Below, in pieces: positions 35,284 through 45,141 of a stretch of DNA of 64,000 nt. The notes under the pieces are model-generated. The model ran no database searches. It had not been told where the DNA came from and was given only the letters and a program-made list of their open reading frames with translations. A program made the translations under genes and the position numbers. The DNA is from Candidatus Avichristensenella intestinipullorum (GTDB lineage: Bacteria > Bacillota > Clostridia > Christensenellales > Aristaeellaceae). How positions within the stretch are numbered: the first letter of the stretch is position 1; every line of letters begins with the position of its first letter. The stretch covers positions 29,573-93,572 of the forward strand of contig DVFI01000092.1 in NCBI GenBank assembly GCA_018713305.1, read 5' to 3'.

Positions 35284-38200
35284 TTATAAGAAGCTCAGCT
35301 GCCGGCCCTCGGGCCGGGGCCTGCCTTCGTGCGCGTCGCGCTGCGATACGAACGCTTCCGGCAGCGCGCGCAGGAAGGGAGAGGGCACGCCGGGCGTGAC
35401 AAGAATCAGCGACGCCCGCGCGCGGGTCATGCCCACAAAGAGAAGCCGCCGCTCTTCCTTCTCGTCGCTCTCCCTGCCCGGCAGGTGCAGCGGCATCAGC
35501 CCTTCGCGCACGCCGCACAGGAACACCGTCTCATATTCCAGCCCTTTGGCTGCGTGCAGGGTCATCAGCGAAACGGCTTCGCTCCGCCGCTCCGGCGTAC
35601 CGCAGCGGCGCAGGTCCGCCTCCCGGCCAAAGGTCAGCCCCTCTACCAGCTCCCCGGTGCTTTCGCACAGCACCGCCATGCGCAGCAGCCGTCCCGCCGC
35701 GCCTTCGGCAGGAATCCCCTGCTGCGCCATCCACGCCGCCAGCCAGCGCGCGGGCGGTTCGCCGTGCGCGCGGGGCGCCCAGGCCGAAAGCGCGTCGCGC
35801 AGCGCCGCTTCGTCCAGGCCCAGCGCGCGCCGCGCGGGCCGGTCCTCGGGAAAGCACAGCAGGCGGCAAAACGCGACGGCCCTGCGCGCCGCCGGGTCTT
35901 CCAGCAGCGCGTCCCGGCCCGAGACCACATAGGGAATGCCCTCTTTCTGCAAGCATTCTTCCAGCAGAGCGGCCTGCCGGTGCGTGCGGTACAGAACGGC
36001 GATGTCGGAAAAGGACACGGCGCTTTCCCCCTGCGCGCCGAGCATATCCACGCCGCCCACCCTGCGCGCGATTTCCTTGGCGACAAAGACGGCCTCTGCC
36101 CATCCGTCCGCCGCGCGCACAAGGCATACGGGCAGGCCCGAAGCGCGCCGGGACTCGGGCACCTCCGGCCGGCCGGGAAGAACGGACTGGGCGCAGCGGA
36201 GAATGGGCGGGGTGGAGCGGTAGTTTTCCGTCAGGCGCACCGTGCGCAGGGCCGGAAAATCTTCCGCCAGGCGCGCAAAGCAGCGCGCATCCGCGCCGCG
36301 AAAGCCATAGATGGCCTGGTTCGCATCTCCAATGACAAACAGGCTCCGGCTGCCCAGGGCCCATTTGCGAATCAGCCGGTACTGCACCGGGCTGATGTCC
36401 TGAAACTCGTCCACCAGCAGATGCGCAAAGCCGCCGTCCGGCGCCTCCAGCGCCGCCAGCAGCAGCCCGTCAAAATCCAGCGCGCCCAGCGCGTCGCAGG
36501 CGGCCCGGTAGGCGGCGCCCAACCCCGCCGGCGCGGGCGCCAGGCCGTTTGCCTCGGCGCTGACGGCCTCCAGCGCCTTGCGCGGCGTAAGCTTCAGCCC
36601 CAGCGCCGCCGCGGCGTTCCCGGCCAGCGCTTCGGCCTCGGCCTCATCCAGCAGCACGACCGGTCCCCGGTGCGCGCGGACGATGCGCAGGCAGATGGCG
36701 TGGAACGTGCCGATGGTCATGCGGCTGATATCCTGCCGCCCGGCCAGGCGCGACGCCAGGCGCTCGCGCATCTCCCGCGCGGCCTTGTTGGTAAAGGTGA
36801 CGCACCCGATATCCGACGGGGCGACGCCGCGCTCGCCGATAAGATACGCCGCGCGGCATACCAGCGTATGCGTCTTGCCGGTTCCGGGCCCCGCCTGCAC
36901 CGACACGACGGGCGAATCGTCCGATACCGCCTCCCACTGCCGGTCGTTAAGGCCCATGGGATGCGCCGCCTCCTGCGCCTCCGTCGGAACGGCCGCCTCC
37001 TGCGCCGGCGGAGCGCTGCGCCGCGGGACGGGGCGCGCGGCGGCCGGCCGGGGCGTCGGGGAGACGGGCAGCGCGCCCAGCAGGCTCATCTGCCCGCCCA
37101 TCAGCCGGATTTCCTCCGGCTGCAGCAGGCGCACATGGCCGTATTCGCCGTCAAAGCCCGCCTCCAGCTCCACCTTTCCCTCGCGCAGGCGGCGGATGCC
37201 TTCGGCCACGCAGGGGCCGGCCACGCGCTGCACGTCGGCGACGGAGGCGCGGCGCAGAATCTCCAGCTCCGGGCCCAGCGCCCGAAGGATGGCGTCGTAC
37301 TGGCGCTGCACCTTGACGCTGGATGCGCCCAGGCCCACCGACGCGGCAATCACCTCCGCCAGCGGCGCCAGGCGTTCGTAAGGGCGCGCACCCTCCGGAC
37401 GTACGCCTTCCGGGCGGTCGGCCAGGGCCTCTACCCGGCTGAGCACGCCTACGGTCACGCGCTTGCCGCAGACCGGGCACAGCCCGTCCGCAGCGGCGCG
37501 CTGCGCCGGCGTCATCCGCACGGCGCAGGCACGGTGGCCGTCCCAATGGTACTTCCCTTCTTCGGGGAAAAACTCCAGCGTTCCGGCGAAGGCGCTGCCC
37601 GCGCGGTCCCGCAGGGCCGCCGTCAGGTCCGCGTAGGTCAGCGGGCAGTCCAGCAGGTTTGCCTCCCGCCCCAGGTTCGCCGGGGAATGGGCGTCGGAAT
37701 GGGAGACCAGCGTGTAACGGTCCAGCGCCGAAAGACGCCAGTTCATCGGCGGGTCGGAAGAAAGGCCGGTTTCCAGCGCGTGGATGTGGGGCGTCATGTC
37801 CTCAAAGCATTCCTCAATCGCGTCAAACCCCGAATAGGCGCCAAAGAGCGAAAAATGCGGCGTCCAGATATGCGCGGGAATCCATTCGGCTTCGGGACAG
37901 CTTTCCAGCGCGATTTCCAGCAAGTCGCGGCTGTCCAGCCCGAGAATGGGCCGGCCGTCCGCGCGCAGGTTGGCGCCCATGCCCTCCAGACGGGCGGAAA
38001 ACTTTTCGGCGTCCGCCAGGCTGGGAAAGAGCACGACGTTGTGCACCTTGCGCACCCGCCCTCGCTTTTTGTAAATCGAACTGATTTCGCCCGAAACCAC
38101 AAAGCGCGTCGCGCCTTCCGGCGCGCCGGGCTGGCGCAAATCCTCGCGCAGGCGGTAAAAGCCGCTGCCGTCCGGCACGAGCGCGTCGGCGAGCATGGCG

Positions 38201-38343
38201 CGCCAGCCCGCGTGCGTGCAGTCGCCCGTCCCCAGCACATCGATGCCCTTGCGCCGCGCCCACCAGTCCAGCATGACCGGCTCGCACTGCCGGCTGGTGG
38301 CGCGGGCAAACCGGGAATGAATATGCAGGTCGGCAATCCACAT
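35284..38343 (-). CDS. EndoQ-like PHP endonuclease fused to UvrD/PcrA-type helicase
   Basis: N-term MWIADLHIHSRFARATSRQCEPVMLDWWARRKGIDVLGTGDCTH...CPVCGKRVTVGVLSRVEALADRP; C-term LNDRQWEAVSDDSPVVSVQAGPGTGKTHTLVCRAAYLI...LLVDEFQDISPVQ...SLMTLHAAKGLEYETVFLCG. Confidence 0.9.
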   Translation of the reverse strand: MWIADLHIHSRFARATSRQCEPVMLDWWARRKGIDVLGTGDCTHAGWRAMLADALVPDGSGFYRLREDLRQPGAPEGATRFVVSGEISSIYKKRGRVRKVHNVVLFPSLADAEKFSARLEGMGANLRADGRPILGLDSRDLLEIALESCPEAEWIPAHIWTPHFSLFGAYSGFDAIEECFEDMTPHIHALETGLSSDPPMNWRLSALDRYTLVSHSDAHSPANLGREANLLDCPLTYADLTAALRDRAGSAFAGTLEFFPEEGKYHWDGHRACAVRMTPAQRAAADGLCPVCGKRVTVGVLSRVEALADRPEGVRPEGARPYERLAPLAEVIAASVGLGASSVKVQRQYDAILRALGPELEILRRASVADVQRVAGPCVAEGIRRLREGKVELEAGFDGEYGHVRLLQPEEIRLMGGQMSLLGALPVSPTPRPAAARPVPRRSAPPAQEAAVPTEAQEAAHPMGLNDRQWEAVSDDSPVVSVQAGPGTGKTHTLVCRAAYLIGERGVAPSDIGCVTFTNKAAREMRERLASRLAGRQDISRMTIGTFHAICLRIVRAHRGPVVLLDEAEAEALAGNAAAALGLKLTPRKALEAVSAEANGLAPAPAGLGAAYRAACDALGALDFDGLLLAALEAPDGGFAHLLVDEFQDISPVQYRLIRKWALGSRSLFVIGDANQAIYGFRGADARCFARLAEDFPALRTVRLTENYRSTPPILRCAQSVLPGRPEVPESRRASGLPVCLVRAADGWAEAVFVAKEIARRVGGVDMLGAQGESAVSFSDIAVLYRTHRQAALLEECLQKEGIPYVVSGRDALLEDPAARRAVAFCRLLCFPEDRPARRALGLDEAALRDALSAWAPRAHGEPPARWLAAWMAQQGIPAEGAAGRLLRMAVLCESTGELVEGLTFGREADLRRCGTPERRSEAVSLMTLHAAKGLEYETVFLCGVREGLMPLHLPGRESDEKEERRLLFVGMTRARASLILVTPGVPSPFLRALPEAFVSQRDAHEGRPRPEGRQLSFL

Positions 38344-38640
38344 GGAAATCCCTCGTCTTTGCCAGATTTTGCCGCGCATGCCCGCGCGCGCGGCGGGTAT
38401 GCTAACGGCGGGAAGACGGATACGCGGGCTTGCCCAAAAAAGCAGGGCTGACGGCGCGTCCGCCGGCCCTTAACGGGAGCGGCAGGTCCGCTCCTCTTTT
38501 TTGCACCTGGCTCCGTCCCGTTCAGGATAGGACAAAGCGCGCGCTTTGTCAATCGTGGTGCGGCGGGCGGTTTTTTTTTCGCCTTTCGCGCGGCGCGCCG
38601 CCCCGAACTGGGGGCCGTTCGCCAAATTCAAAGCAGACTC

Positions 38641-38669
38641 TTCACTTTTTTCGCCATTTCTGTTACAAT
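38641..38669 (+). promoter_or_regulatory. sigma-70/A-type promoter upstream of plsX
   Basis: TTCACT - 17 bp - TACAAT. Confidence 0.65.
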
Positions 38670-38695
38670 AAGGGGTGGTCAAGGAGGGAATGAGG

Positions 38696-39694
38696 ATGCA
38701 CATCATCGCGGTTGACGCCATGGGCGGGGATCATGCGCCGCAAAGCACGGTGCAGGGGAGCGTGGAAGCGCTGCGCGCCTATGGAGATTTGCGCATTTTG
38801 CTCGTGGGGCAGGAGGAAAAGCTCGCGCCGCTGTTGCAGGATGCCGGGGATGTGCGCGACAGGCTGGAAATCGTGGATGCGCGGGAAGTCATCAGCAACA
38901 ACGAATCTCCGGTGATGGCCATTCGGCAAAAGACGGACGCTTCGCTGGTGCGCGCCTTTGCCCTGGTGCGCGAGGGACGGGCGCAGGCGCTGGTGTCGGC
39001 GGGCTCCACGGGCGCGGTCATGGCCGGCGGCATGTTCCGCTTGGGCCGCATCGAAGGCGTGGAACGTCCGGCGCTGGCTACGCCGATTCCCACCGCCGGC
39101 GGCGGCCAGACGCTGCTGCTGGACTCGGGGGCCAACGTGGACTGCCAGGGCGCGTGGATTGCGCAGTTTGCGCGCATGGGCGCGGTGTACGCGCGGCAGG
39201 TGCTGGGCGTGACGAACCCGCGCGTGGGGCTTTTGAATATCGGCGAGGAAGAGGAAAAGGGAAACCGGCAGACCAAAGAAGCCGGCGCCCTTTTGAAGGA
39301 GACGGGCCTGAACTTTGTGGGCAACGTGGAAGCGCGCGCCATCCCCATGGGCGAGGCGGACGTGGTGGCCTGCGACGGCTTTGCCGGCAATGTCGCCCTG
39401 AAAGCCATGGAAGGCATTACAAAGGCCCTCTTCGACCTGCTCCGGCAGGAGTTGACCGCCAATTCGCGCACCAAGCTGGGCGCGGCCCTGGTCAAGCCCG
39501 CGCTGCGGCGCATCAAAAAGCGCATGAACGCCGAGGAAATCGGCGGCGTGCCGATGCTGGGCGTGTTGGGCGCGGTGGTCAAAGCCCACGGCAATTCCAG
39601 CGCAAAAGCCTTTTTCAGCGCCGTCCGGCAGGCGTACCGCATGCTGGAAGGCAATGTGACGGACATCATCCGGTCGGAACTTCAAGACGTATAA
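38696..39694 (+). CDS. plsX: Phosphate acyltransferase PlsX
   Basis: MHIIAVDAMGGDHAPQSTVQG...ALVSAGSTGAVMAGGMFRLGRIEGVERPALA. Confidence 0.96.
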   Translation: MHIIAVDAMGGDHAPQSTVQGSVEALRAYGDLRILLVGQEEKLAPLLQDAGDVRDRLEIVDAREVISNNESPVMAIRQKTDASLVRAFALVREGRAQALVSAGSTGAVMAGGMFRLGRIEGVERPALATPIPTAGGGQTLLLDSGANVDCQGAWIAQFARMGAVYARQVLGVTNPRVGLLNIGEEEEKGNRQTKEAGALLKETGLNFVGNVEARAIPMGEADVVACDGFAGNVALKAMEGITKALFDLLRQELTANSRTKLGAALVKPALRRIKKRMNAEEIGGVPMLGVLGAVVKAHGNSSAKAFFSAVRQAYRMLEGNVTDIIRSELQDV

Positions 39695-39706
39695 GGAGGC
39701 AAACCC

Positions 39707-39934
39707 ATGTTTGAACGCGTTGCAGGCCTGATCGCCGAACAGCTCAAAATCGATGTCGCTACCATTACCCCGCAGTCCCGCCTGCTGGAGGATTTGAACG
39801 CCGATTCCGCCAATATCATGATGCTGATTATGGACCTGGAAAGCGAATTGGGCATCATGGTCGAGGATGACGCGCTGATGCGCCTGCGCACGGTGGGCGA
39901 TGTCGTGGAATACATCGAAAAGTGCAAGAAATGA
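39707..39934 (+). CDS. acpP: Acyl carrier protein
   Basis: MFERVAGLIAEQLKIDVATITPQSRLLEDLNADSANIMMLIMDLESELGI. Confidence 0.93.
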   Translation: MFERVAGLIAEQLKIDVATITPQSRLLEDLNADSANIMMLIMDLESELGIMVEDDALMRLRTVGDVVEYIEKCKK

Positions 39935-40602
39935 CGGATGCGCATGCGCGCCTGGTTCCCCTGATGGATGCGCTGGGCTGGCGCTTCAAGCGGGAGGCCC
40001 TGCTTGCGCTCGCGCTGACGCATCCGTCCGCCGCCTCCGGGGCGGAGGATAATCAGCGCCTGGAATTTCTGGGCGACGCGGTGCTGCAGCTATGCGTGAG
40101 CCGGGCGCTTTTCGCGCGCCATCCGCAGATGCAGGAAGGTCAGCTGACCCAGCTGCGCGCGGCGCTGGTGCGGGAAGAATCGCTCGCCTGCGCGGCCCGC
40201 GCGTTCGGCGTGGGCGCTTTTTTGCGCCTGGATCACGGAGAGGAACTCTCGGGCGGGCGCGACAAACCCTCGGTGCTGGCCGATGCGATGGAGGCCGTGC
40301 TGGCCGCCGTGTATCTGGACGGCGGCCTGGAAGCCGCCGCCGCCGTGTGCGACCGGGCCTTCGGCGACTACGAACCCCGGACCGCGACGGCCAACTATAA
40401 AAGCCTCCTGCAGGAACGCGAGCAGGCCCGGGGCCATTCCACGCCCGTCTACCGGGTGATTGGGGAAGAGGGACCGCCGCATGCCCGCGCCTTTGAGGCC
40501 GAGGTGTCGGTGGACGGCCGCGTGCTGGGCACGGGCCGCGGCCCTTCCAAAAAACAGGCGGAACAGGCCGCGGCCCGGCAGGCGCTGGGCGAAAATCGCT
40601 GA
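39931..40602 (+). CDS. rnc: Ribonuclease III
   Basis: ALTHPSAASGAEDNQRLEFLGDAVLQLCVSRALF...dsRBD GTGRGPSKKQAEQAAARQAL. Confidence 0.95.
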   Translation: MTDAHARLVPLMDALGWRFKREALLALALTHPSAASGAEDNQRLEFLGDAVLQLCVSRALFARHPQMQEGQLTQLRAALVREESLACAARAFGVGAFLRLDHGEELSGGRDKPSVLADAMEAVLAAVYLDGGLEAAAAVCDRAFGDYEPRTATANYKSLLQEREQARGHSTPVYRVIGEEGPPHARAFEAEVSVDGRVLGTGRGPSKKQAEQAAARQALGENR

Positions 40603-40621
40603 AAGAACGAGGAACGGTGCG

Positions 40622-43600
40622 TTGAAGCTCAAACGCTTGGAAATTCAGGGGTTTAAGTCCTTTGCCGACAAGACGGAAATCGTCTTTGAGCAGGGCACGA
40701 CCGCCATCGTGGGCCCCAACGGAAGCGGAAAATCCAATATCTCCGACGCGGTGCGCTGGGTGCTGGGCGAACAGAGCGCCAAACAGCTGCGCGGCGCGCG
40801 GATGGAGGACGTGATTTTCGGCGGGACGGAAAAGCGCAAGCCCCTGTCCTGGTGCGAGGTATCGCTGCTGTTTGATAATGAAGACCGCGCGTTGGCGATG
40901 GACTGCGCGGAGGTCATGGTAACCCGCCGCGTCTGGCGAAGCGGGGAAAGCGAGTATTACCTCAACCGGGCGGCCTGCCGCCTGAAGGATATTACCGAGC
41001 TTTTCCGCGATACGGGCATTGGAAAAGAGGGCTATTCGCTCATCGGCCAGGGGCGCATTGAAGAAATCCTCAGCAGCAAATCGGACGACCGGCGCGAGGT
41101 GTTCGAGGAAGCCGCGGGCATCGTGACCTATCGCGTGCGCAAGGAAGAGGCGGAGCGCCGCATGGAGAACACGCGCCAGAACCTGGAGCGCGTGGAGGAC
41201 ATTCTCGGGGAGCTGCAAAACCAGCTCGAACCCCTCGAAAAGCAGGCGGAGGACGCCAGAAAGTACCTGGCCCTGCGCGACAGCCTGCGCGATTTGGAGC
41301 TGAACGCGTTTTTGCTCCAGCACGACCGTCTCCACGAACGCATCGCCGTCCTGGAAGAGGCGATTGCCGCGCTGGACGCGCAGATGGCCGAGGCGGAGCC
41401 GCGCGTGCAGGCGCTGGGCGAAGAGCGCGAGAAACTCAACGCGCGCGCAGACGCGCTGGCCCAAGAGGACGGCGAACGCAGCGCGCAGGTGCTGGAGGCG
41501 GCCCGCGCGCTGGAGGCGCGCGAGGGCGCCAATAACGTGCTGCGTGAGCGCATCGCGCATGCGCAGGCGGACGCCCGGCGCGAGGACGCGCTGGCGCAGG
41601 AGGAAGAGGGAAGGGCTGGCGCGCTGGAGCAGCTGCGACGCGAAAACGAAGCGGACATCGCCGCGCGCCGCAGCGCGCTGGAGATGGAGCGGCAGGGGCT
41701 GTCGGCGATGGAACGGGCTTTGGCGGACGCACAGACGGAGGAGACCGCCTGCGAGGAGGCGTTGGAAGGGCATAAGGCGGACATCATGCGGGCGATGAAC
41801 CGCATGGCCGACGTAAAGACCGCGCGGGCCCGGCTGACGGGGCTTGCGCAAAGCCTGACCGGCCGTCTGGAAGAGGCCGAAGCCCAGGCCGCCGCCCTGC
41901 GCGAGGGCCATGAGGAGCTGGAAGAAGCCGTGGGGCGTGCGCGGGAGACGCTGGAGGAAACGCGCGCGCAGATGTCCGACCTGGAGGCGGAGGCGCGCGC
42001 GCTGGACGAGGCGGTGCGCGCGGCGGGCCAGGAGAGCGAAACGCTGCTCGCCCGCCTGCGGGATAGGACCGGAAAACGGCACGAGACGCTTTCGCGCCTG
42101 AACATGCTGCGCGAAATGGAGCGGGATTACGAGGGCTACCAGCATGCGGTGCGCAAGGCGCTGCTCTACGCGCGCGGAGACAAGAGCGTGCGGGGCGTGG
42201 TGGCCGGCGTGCTCAAAACGCCGCGGGAATACGAGCGCGCGCTGGAAATGGTGCTGGGCGCCGCCTTGCAGCAGATTATCACCGAGGACGAGCAGGCCGC
42301 CAAGCGCATGATTGAATACCTGCGGCAGAACCGGCTGGGCCGCGCGACCTTCCTGCCGCTGACCACGGTACGCGGCCGCCTGCTCAGCCCGCAGGAGCGC
42401 CAGGTGCTGTCCATGCCCGGCTGCGTGGGCGTGGCCAGCGAGCTGGTGCGCTTTGAGGAAGAATACCGGGGCGTGGTGGAAAGCCTGCTGGGACGAACGG
42501 TCGTGGCCGAGAACCTGGACGCGGGCATCGCGATTATGCGCCGCGGCCGGCACGCGTTCCGGCTGGTGACGCTGGGCGGCGACGTGATGCATCCGGGCGG
42601 GTCCATGACCGGCGGCTCGGTGCAGTCCAGCGCCACCAGCCTGCTTTCGCGCGAGCGGGAAATCAAGGAACACCAGGCGCTGCTCGCTGCGCTGGACAAG
42701 GAGCTGGCGGATATTCAGGACGGCGTGGCGGCCTGCGACGCGCGCCGCACGGAGGCCAAGCGCGTGCGCAACGAGCTGTTTGAGCGCGTGCATCAGGCGG
42801 AAATCGCCGTGGCGCGCGAGACGGAGCATTACGAACATGCCTGCGCGCAGCGCGATGCGCACGACGAGCGCAGCAGGGAAGCGGCGCTCCTGTGCGAGCA
42901 GATTCGTACCAACATGGCCGATATTCAGGAACAGCTGGAGCGCGCGCAGGCGGACCAGGCGGGAGGAGAAACGAGCCAGGAAGCCATGCAGCAGCGCACC
43001 GCGTCCCTGCAGGCCGCGCTGGCCGCCGCGCGGGAAAAGCTGGAAACGCTGCGCGAACAGGTGACCGCGGGGCGCGTGAGCGTGGCGACGCAGGAACGCG
43101 AGCTGGACGCGGCGCGGCGGGAAGGCGAGCGGCTGCACCGCGAGAAGGGGCAGCTTTCCCAGCGGCGGGAGCAGCGGGATACGGCGCGCCGCCGGCAGGC
43201 GGAATCGCTGGCGCAGGACCGGCAGGCGCTGGAGGCGGGCGAGCAGGAGCGCGCTGCGCTTTCGCAAGCGCTGGAAACGCGCCGCGCGGAACAGGCCGAA
43301 CGGGCCGAGGCGCGCCGCGCGCTGGCCGTACAGGTGCGGGAGAAGACCGACGCGCTGGAGGCGCTGCGCCAGCGCCTTGCCGCCGATGCGGACAGGCGTC
43401 ACCGGCAGGAGCTGCAGCTGGTGCGCGCGCAGGGCGACCTGAAGGGGCTGCAGGAGCGCATCTGGAGCGAATATGAGCTGACCTATGCCGGGGCCGAGGC
43501 GTTCCGGCGCGAGGATTTTGACCTGCGGGAGGCGGAAAAACAGATTGCCTCCATGCGCGGACAAATGCGCGCCATGGGGTCTGTCAACGTCAACGCCGTG

Positions 43601-44179
43601 GAAAACTACCGGCTCACGCGCGAGCGTTTCGAGCAGCTCAACGCGCAAAAGCAGGATTTGCTCAAGGCGACGGAGGATTTGCAGGGCATCATCGCGGAGC
43701 TGCTTGCCAAAATGGAAAGCCGGTTCCGCAAACAGTTCGCGCTGCTCAACCAGTATTTTGCCCGGACGTTTACGGCGCTGTTTGGGGGCGGGCACGCGGA
43801 GCTGAAGCTGGCCGACGAGCACGACGTGCTGGGCTGCGCCATCGACGTGGTCGCACAGCCGCCCGGAAAGAAGCTGCAGCTGCTTTCGCTCCTGTCCGGA
43901 GGAGAACGCGCGCTGACGGCCATCGCCATCCTCTTTGCCATGCTGCAGCTCAAGCCCACGCCGTTTTGCGTGCTGGACGAGATTGAGGCGGCGCTGGACG
44001 AGGCGAACGTGGCGAACTTCGCCGACTATCTGAATAATTTCTCCGCGCGCACGCAGTTTGTGGTCGTCACGCACCGGCGCGGCACCATGGAGCGGTGCCA
44101 GGCGCTCTACGGCGTGGCGATGGAAGAAAAAGGCGTGTCCCGCATGGTTTCCGTCCGCCTGGCGGACGTGGGGGCATAA
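40622..44179 (+). CDS. smc: Chromosome segregation protein SMC (TTG start)
   Basis: (M)KLKRLEIQGFKSFADKTEIVFEQGTTAIVGPNGSGKSNISDAVRWVLGEQSAKQLRG...LLSGGERALTAIAILFAML...VLDEIEAALDEANV. Confidence 0.97.
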   Translation: MKLKRLEIQGFKSFADKTEIVFEQGTTAIVGPNGSGKSNISDAVRWVLGEQSAKQLRGARMEDVIFGGTEKRKPLSWCEVSLLFDNEDRALAMDCAEVMVTRRVWRSGESEYYLNRAACRLKDITELFRDTGIGKEGYSLIGQGRIEEILSSKSDDRREVFEEAAGIVTYRVRKEEAERRMENTRQNLERVEDILGELQNQLEPLEKQAEDARKYLALRDSLRDLELNAFLLQHDRLHERIAVLEEAIAALDAQMAEAEPRVQALGEEREKLNARADALAQEDGERSAQVLEAARALEAREGANNVLRERIAHAQADARREDALAQEEEGRAGALEQLRRENEADIAARRSALEMERQGLSAMERALADAQTEETACEEALEGHKADIMRAMNRMADVKTARARLTGLAQSLTGRLEEAEAQAAALREGHEELEEAVGRARETLEETRAQMSDLEAEARALDEAVRAAGQESETLLARLRDRTGKRHETLSRLNMLREMERDYEGYQHAVRKALLYARGDKSVRGVVAGVLKTPREYERALEMVLGAALQQIITEDEQAAKRMIEYLRQNRLGRATFLPLTTVRGRLLSPQERQVLSMPGCVGVASELVRFEEEYRGVVESLLGRTVVAENLDAGIAIMRRGRHAFRLVTLGGDVMHPGGSMTGGSVQSSATSLLSREREIKEHQALLAALDKELADIQDGVAACDARRTEAKRVRNELFERVHQAEIAVARETEHYEHACAQRDAHDERSREAALLCEQIRTNMADIQEQLERAQADQAGGETSQEAMQQRTASLQAALAAAREKLETLREQVTAGRVSVATQERELDAARREGERLHREKGQLSQRREQRDTARRRQAESLAQDRQALEAGEQERAALSQALETRRAEQAERAEARRALAVQVREKTDALEALRQRLAADADRRHRQELQLVRAQGDLKGLQERIWSEYELTYAGAEAFRREDFDLREAEKQIASMRGQMRAMGSVNVNAVENYRLTRERFEQLNAQKQDLLKATEDLQGIIAELLAKMESRFRKQFALLNQYFARTFTALFGGGHAELKLADEHDVLGCAIDVVAQPPGKKLQLLSLLSGGERALTAIAILFAMLQLKPTPFCVLDEIEAALDEANVANFADYLNNFSARTQFVVVTHRRGTMERCQALYGVAMEEKGVSRMVSVRLADVGA

Positions 44180-44209
44180 ACGCCCGGTATGGTATAAGGA
44201 GGCAAGGAA

Positions 44210-45109
44210 ATGGCGGGGTTTTTTTCTCGGCTGAAGGAAGGCCTGGCGCGCACGCGCGAAAGCGTGGCCGGACGGGTGGACGAGCTGATTCACCATTATC
44301 AGGCCCTGGACGATGATTTTTACGAGGACCTGACCGACGTGCTGGTGATGGCCGACGTGGGCGTGAGCACCTCGGACGAAATTGTCGGCGAACTGCGCAA
44401 ACGCGTGCAGGCGCAGCGGGTGGGAGACCCCGCCAAGGCACGGGAAATGCTCAAGGAAATCCTCAAGGAGCGCATGCGCTCGCCCAGGCCGCCGCTGCAG
44501 TGGCCCATGGTCATGCTGGTCGTGGGCGTCAACGGCGTGGGCAAAACGACGACCATCGGCAAGCTCGCGCTCCGTTTCAAGGGCGCGCAGCACGGCGTGA
44601 TGCTGGCCGCGGCCGATACCTTCCGCGCGGCGGCGGCGGATCAGCTTCAGATTTGGGCGGATCGCGCGGGCGTGCCGCTGGTGCGCCATGCCGAGGGCGC
44701 GGACCCGGCGGCGGTGGTGTACGACGCCATTGCCTCGGCCAAAGCGCGCAGGGCGGAGCTGTTGATTATCGACACGGCGGGCCGCCTGCATAACAAGAAA
44801 AACCTGATGGACGAGCTGGGAAAAATCCGCAAAATCGTCCAGCGCGAGTATCCGGAAGCCGATTTGCGCACGCTGCTGGTCATCGACGCGACCACGGGCC
44901 AGAACGGCCTGACGCAGGCCCGCGTCTTTAAGGAAGTGGCCGAGATTAACGGCATTGTCCTGACCAAGCTGGACGGTACCGCCAAGGGCGGCATCGCCAT
45001 CGCCATCCGCGAGGCGCTGGACGTTCCGGTCTGGTATGTGGGCGTGGGCGAAGGGATAGACGATTTGCAGTCCTTCGACGCGGACGAATTTGTGGAAGCG
45101 ATTTTCTGA
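44210..45109 (+). CDS. ftsY: Signal recognition particle receptor FtsY
   Basis: GVNGVGKTTTIGKLALRFKG...DTFRAAAADQLQIW...DTAGRLHNKKNLM...TKLDGTAKGG. Confidence 0.96.
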   Translation: MAGFFSRLKEGLARTRESVAGRVDELIHHYQALDDDFYEDLTDVLVMADVGVSTSDEIVGELRKRVQAQRVGDPAKAREMLKEILKERMRSPRPPLQWPMVMLVVGVNGVGKTTTIGKLALRFKGAQHGVMLAAADTFRAAAADQLQIWADRAGVPLVRHAEGADPAAVVYDAIASAKARRAELLIIDTAGRLHNKKNLMDELGKIRKIVQREYPEADLRTLLVIDATTGQNGLTQARVFKEVAEINGIVLTKLDGTAKGGIAIAIREALDVPVWYVGVGEGIDDLQSFDADEFVEAIF

Positions 45110-45141
45110 CGGCGCAAGAGGCGCAGAGGGAGCAAAACCCT

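Noticed and set aside
39986-44791. 1601-aa minus-strand ORF, and similar long antisense ORFs (2849..6475 +, 35329..38451 +, 11388..13442 -, 17768..20569 -)
   Set aside because: They lie opposite recognisable genes (smc, addA, EndoQ-UvrD, feoB, SH3 protein), have Arg/Gln/His/Ala-rich composition typical of antisense frames in high-GC DNA, and show no known motifs.
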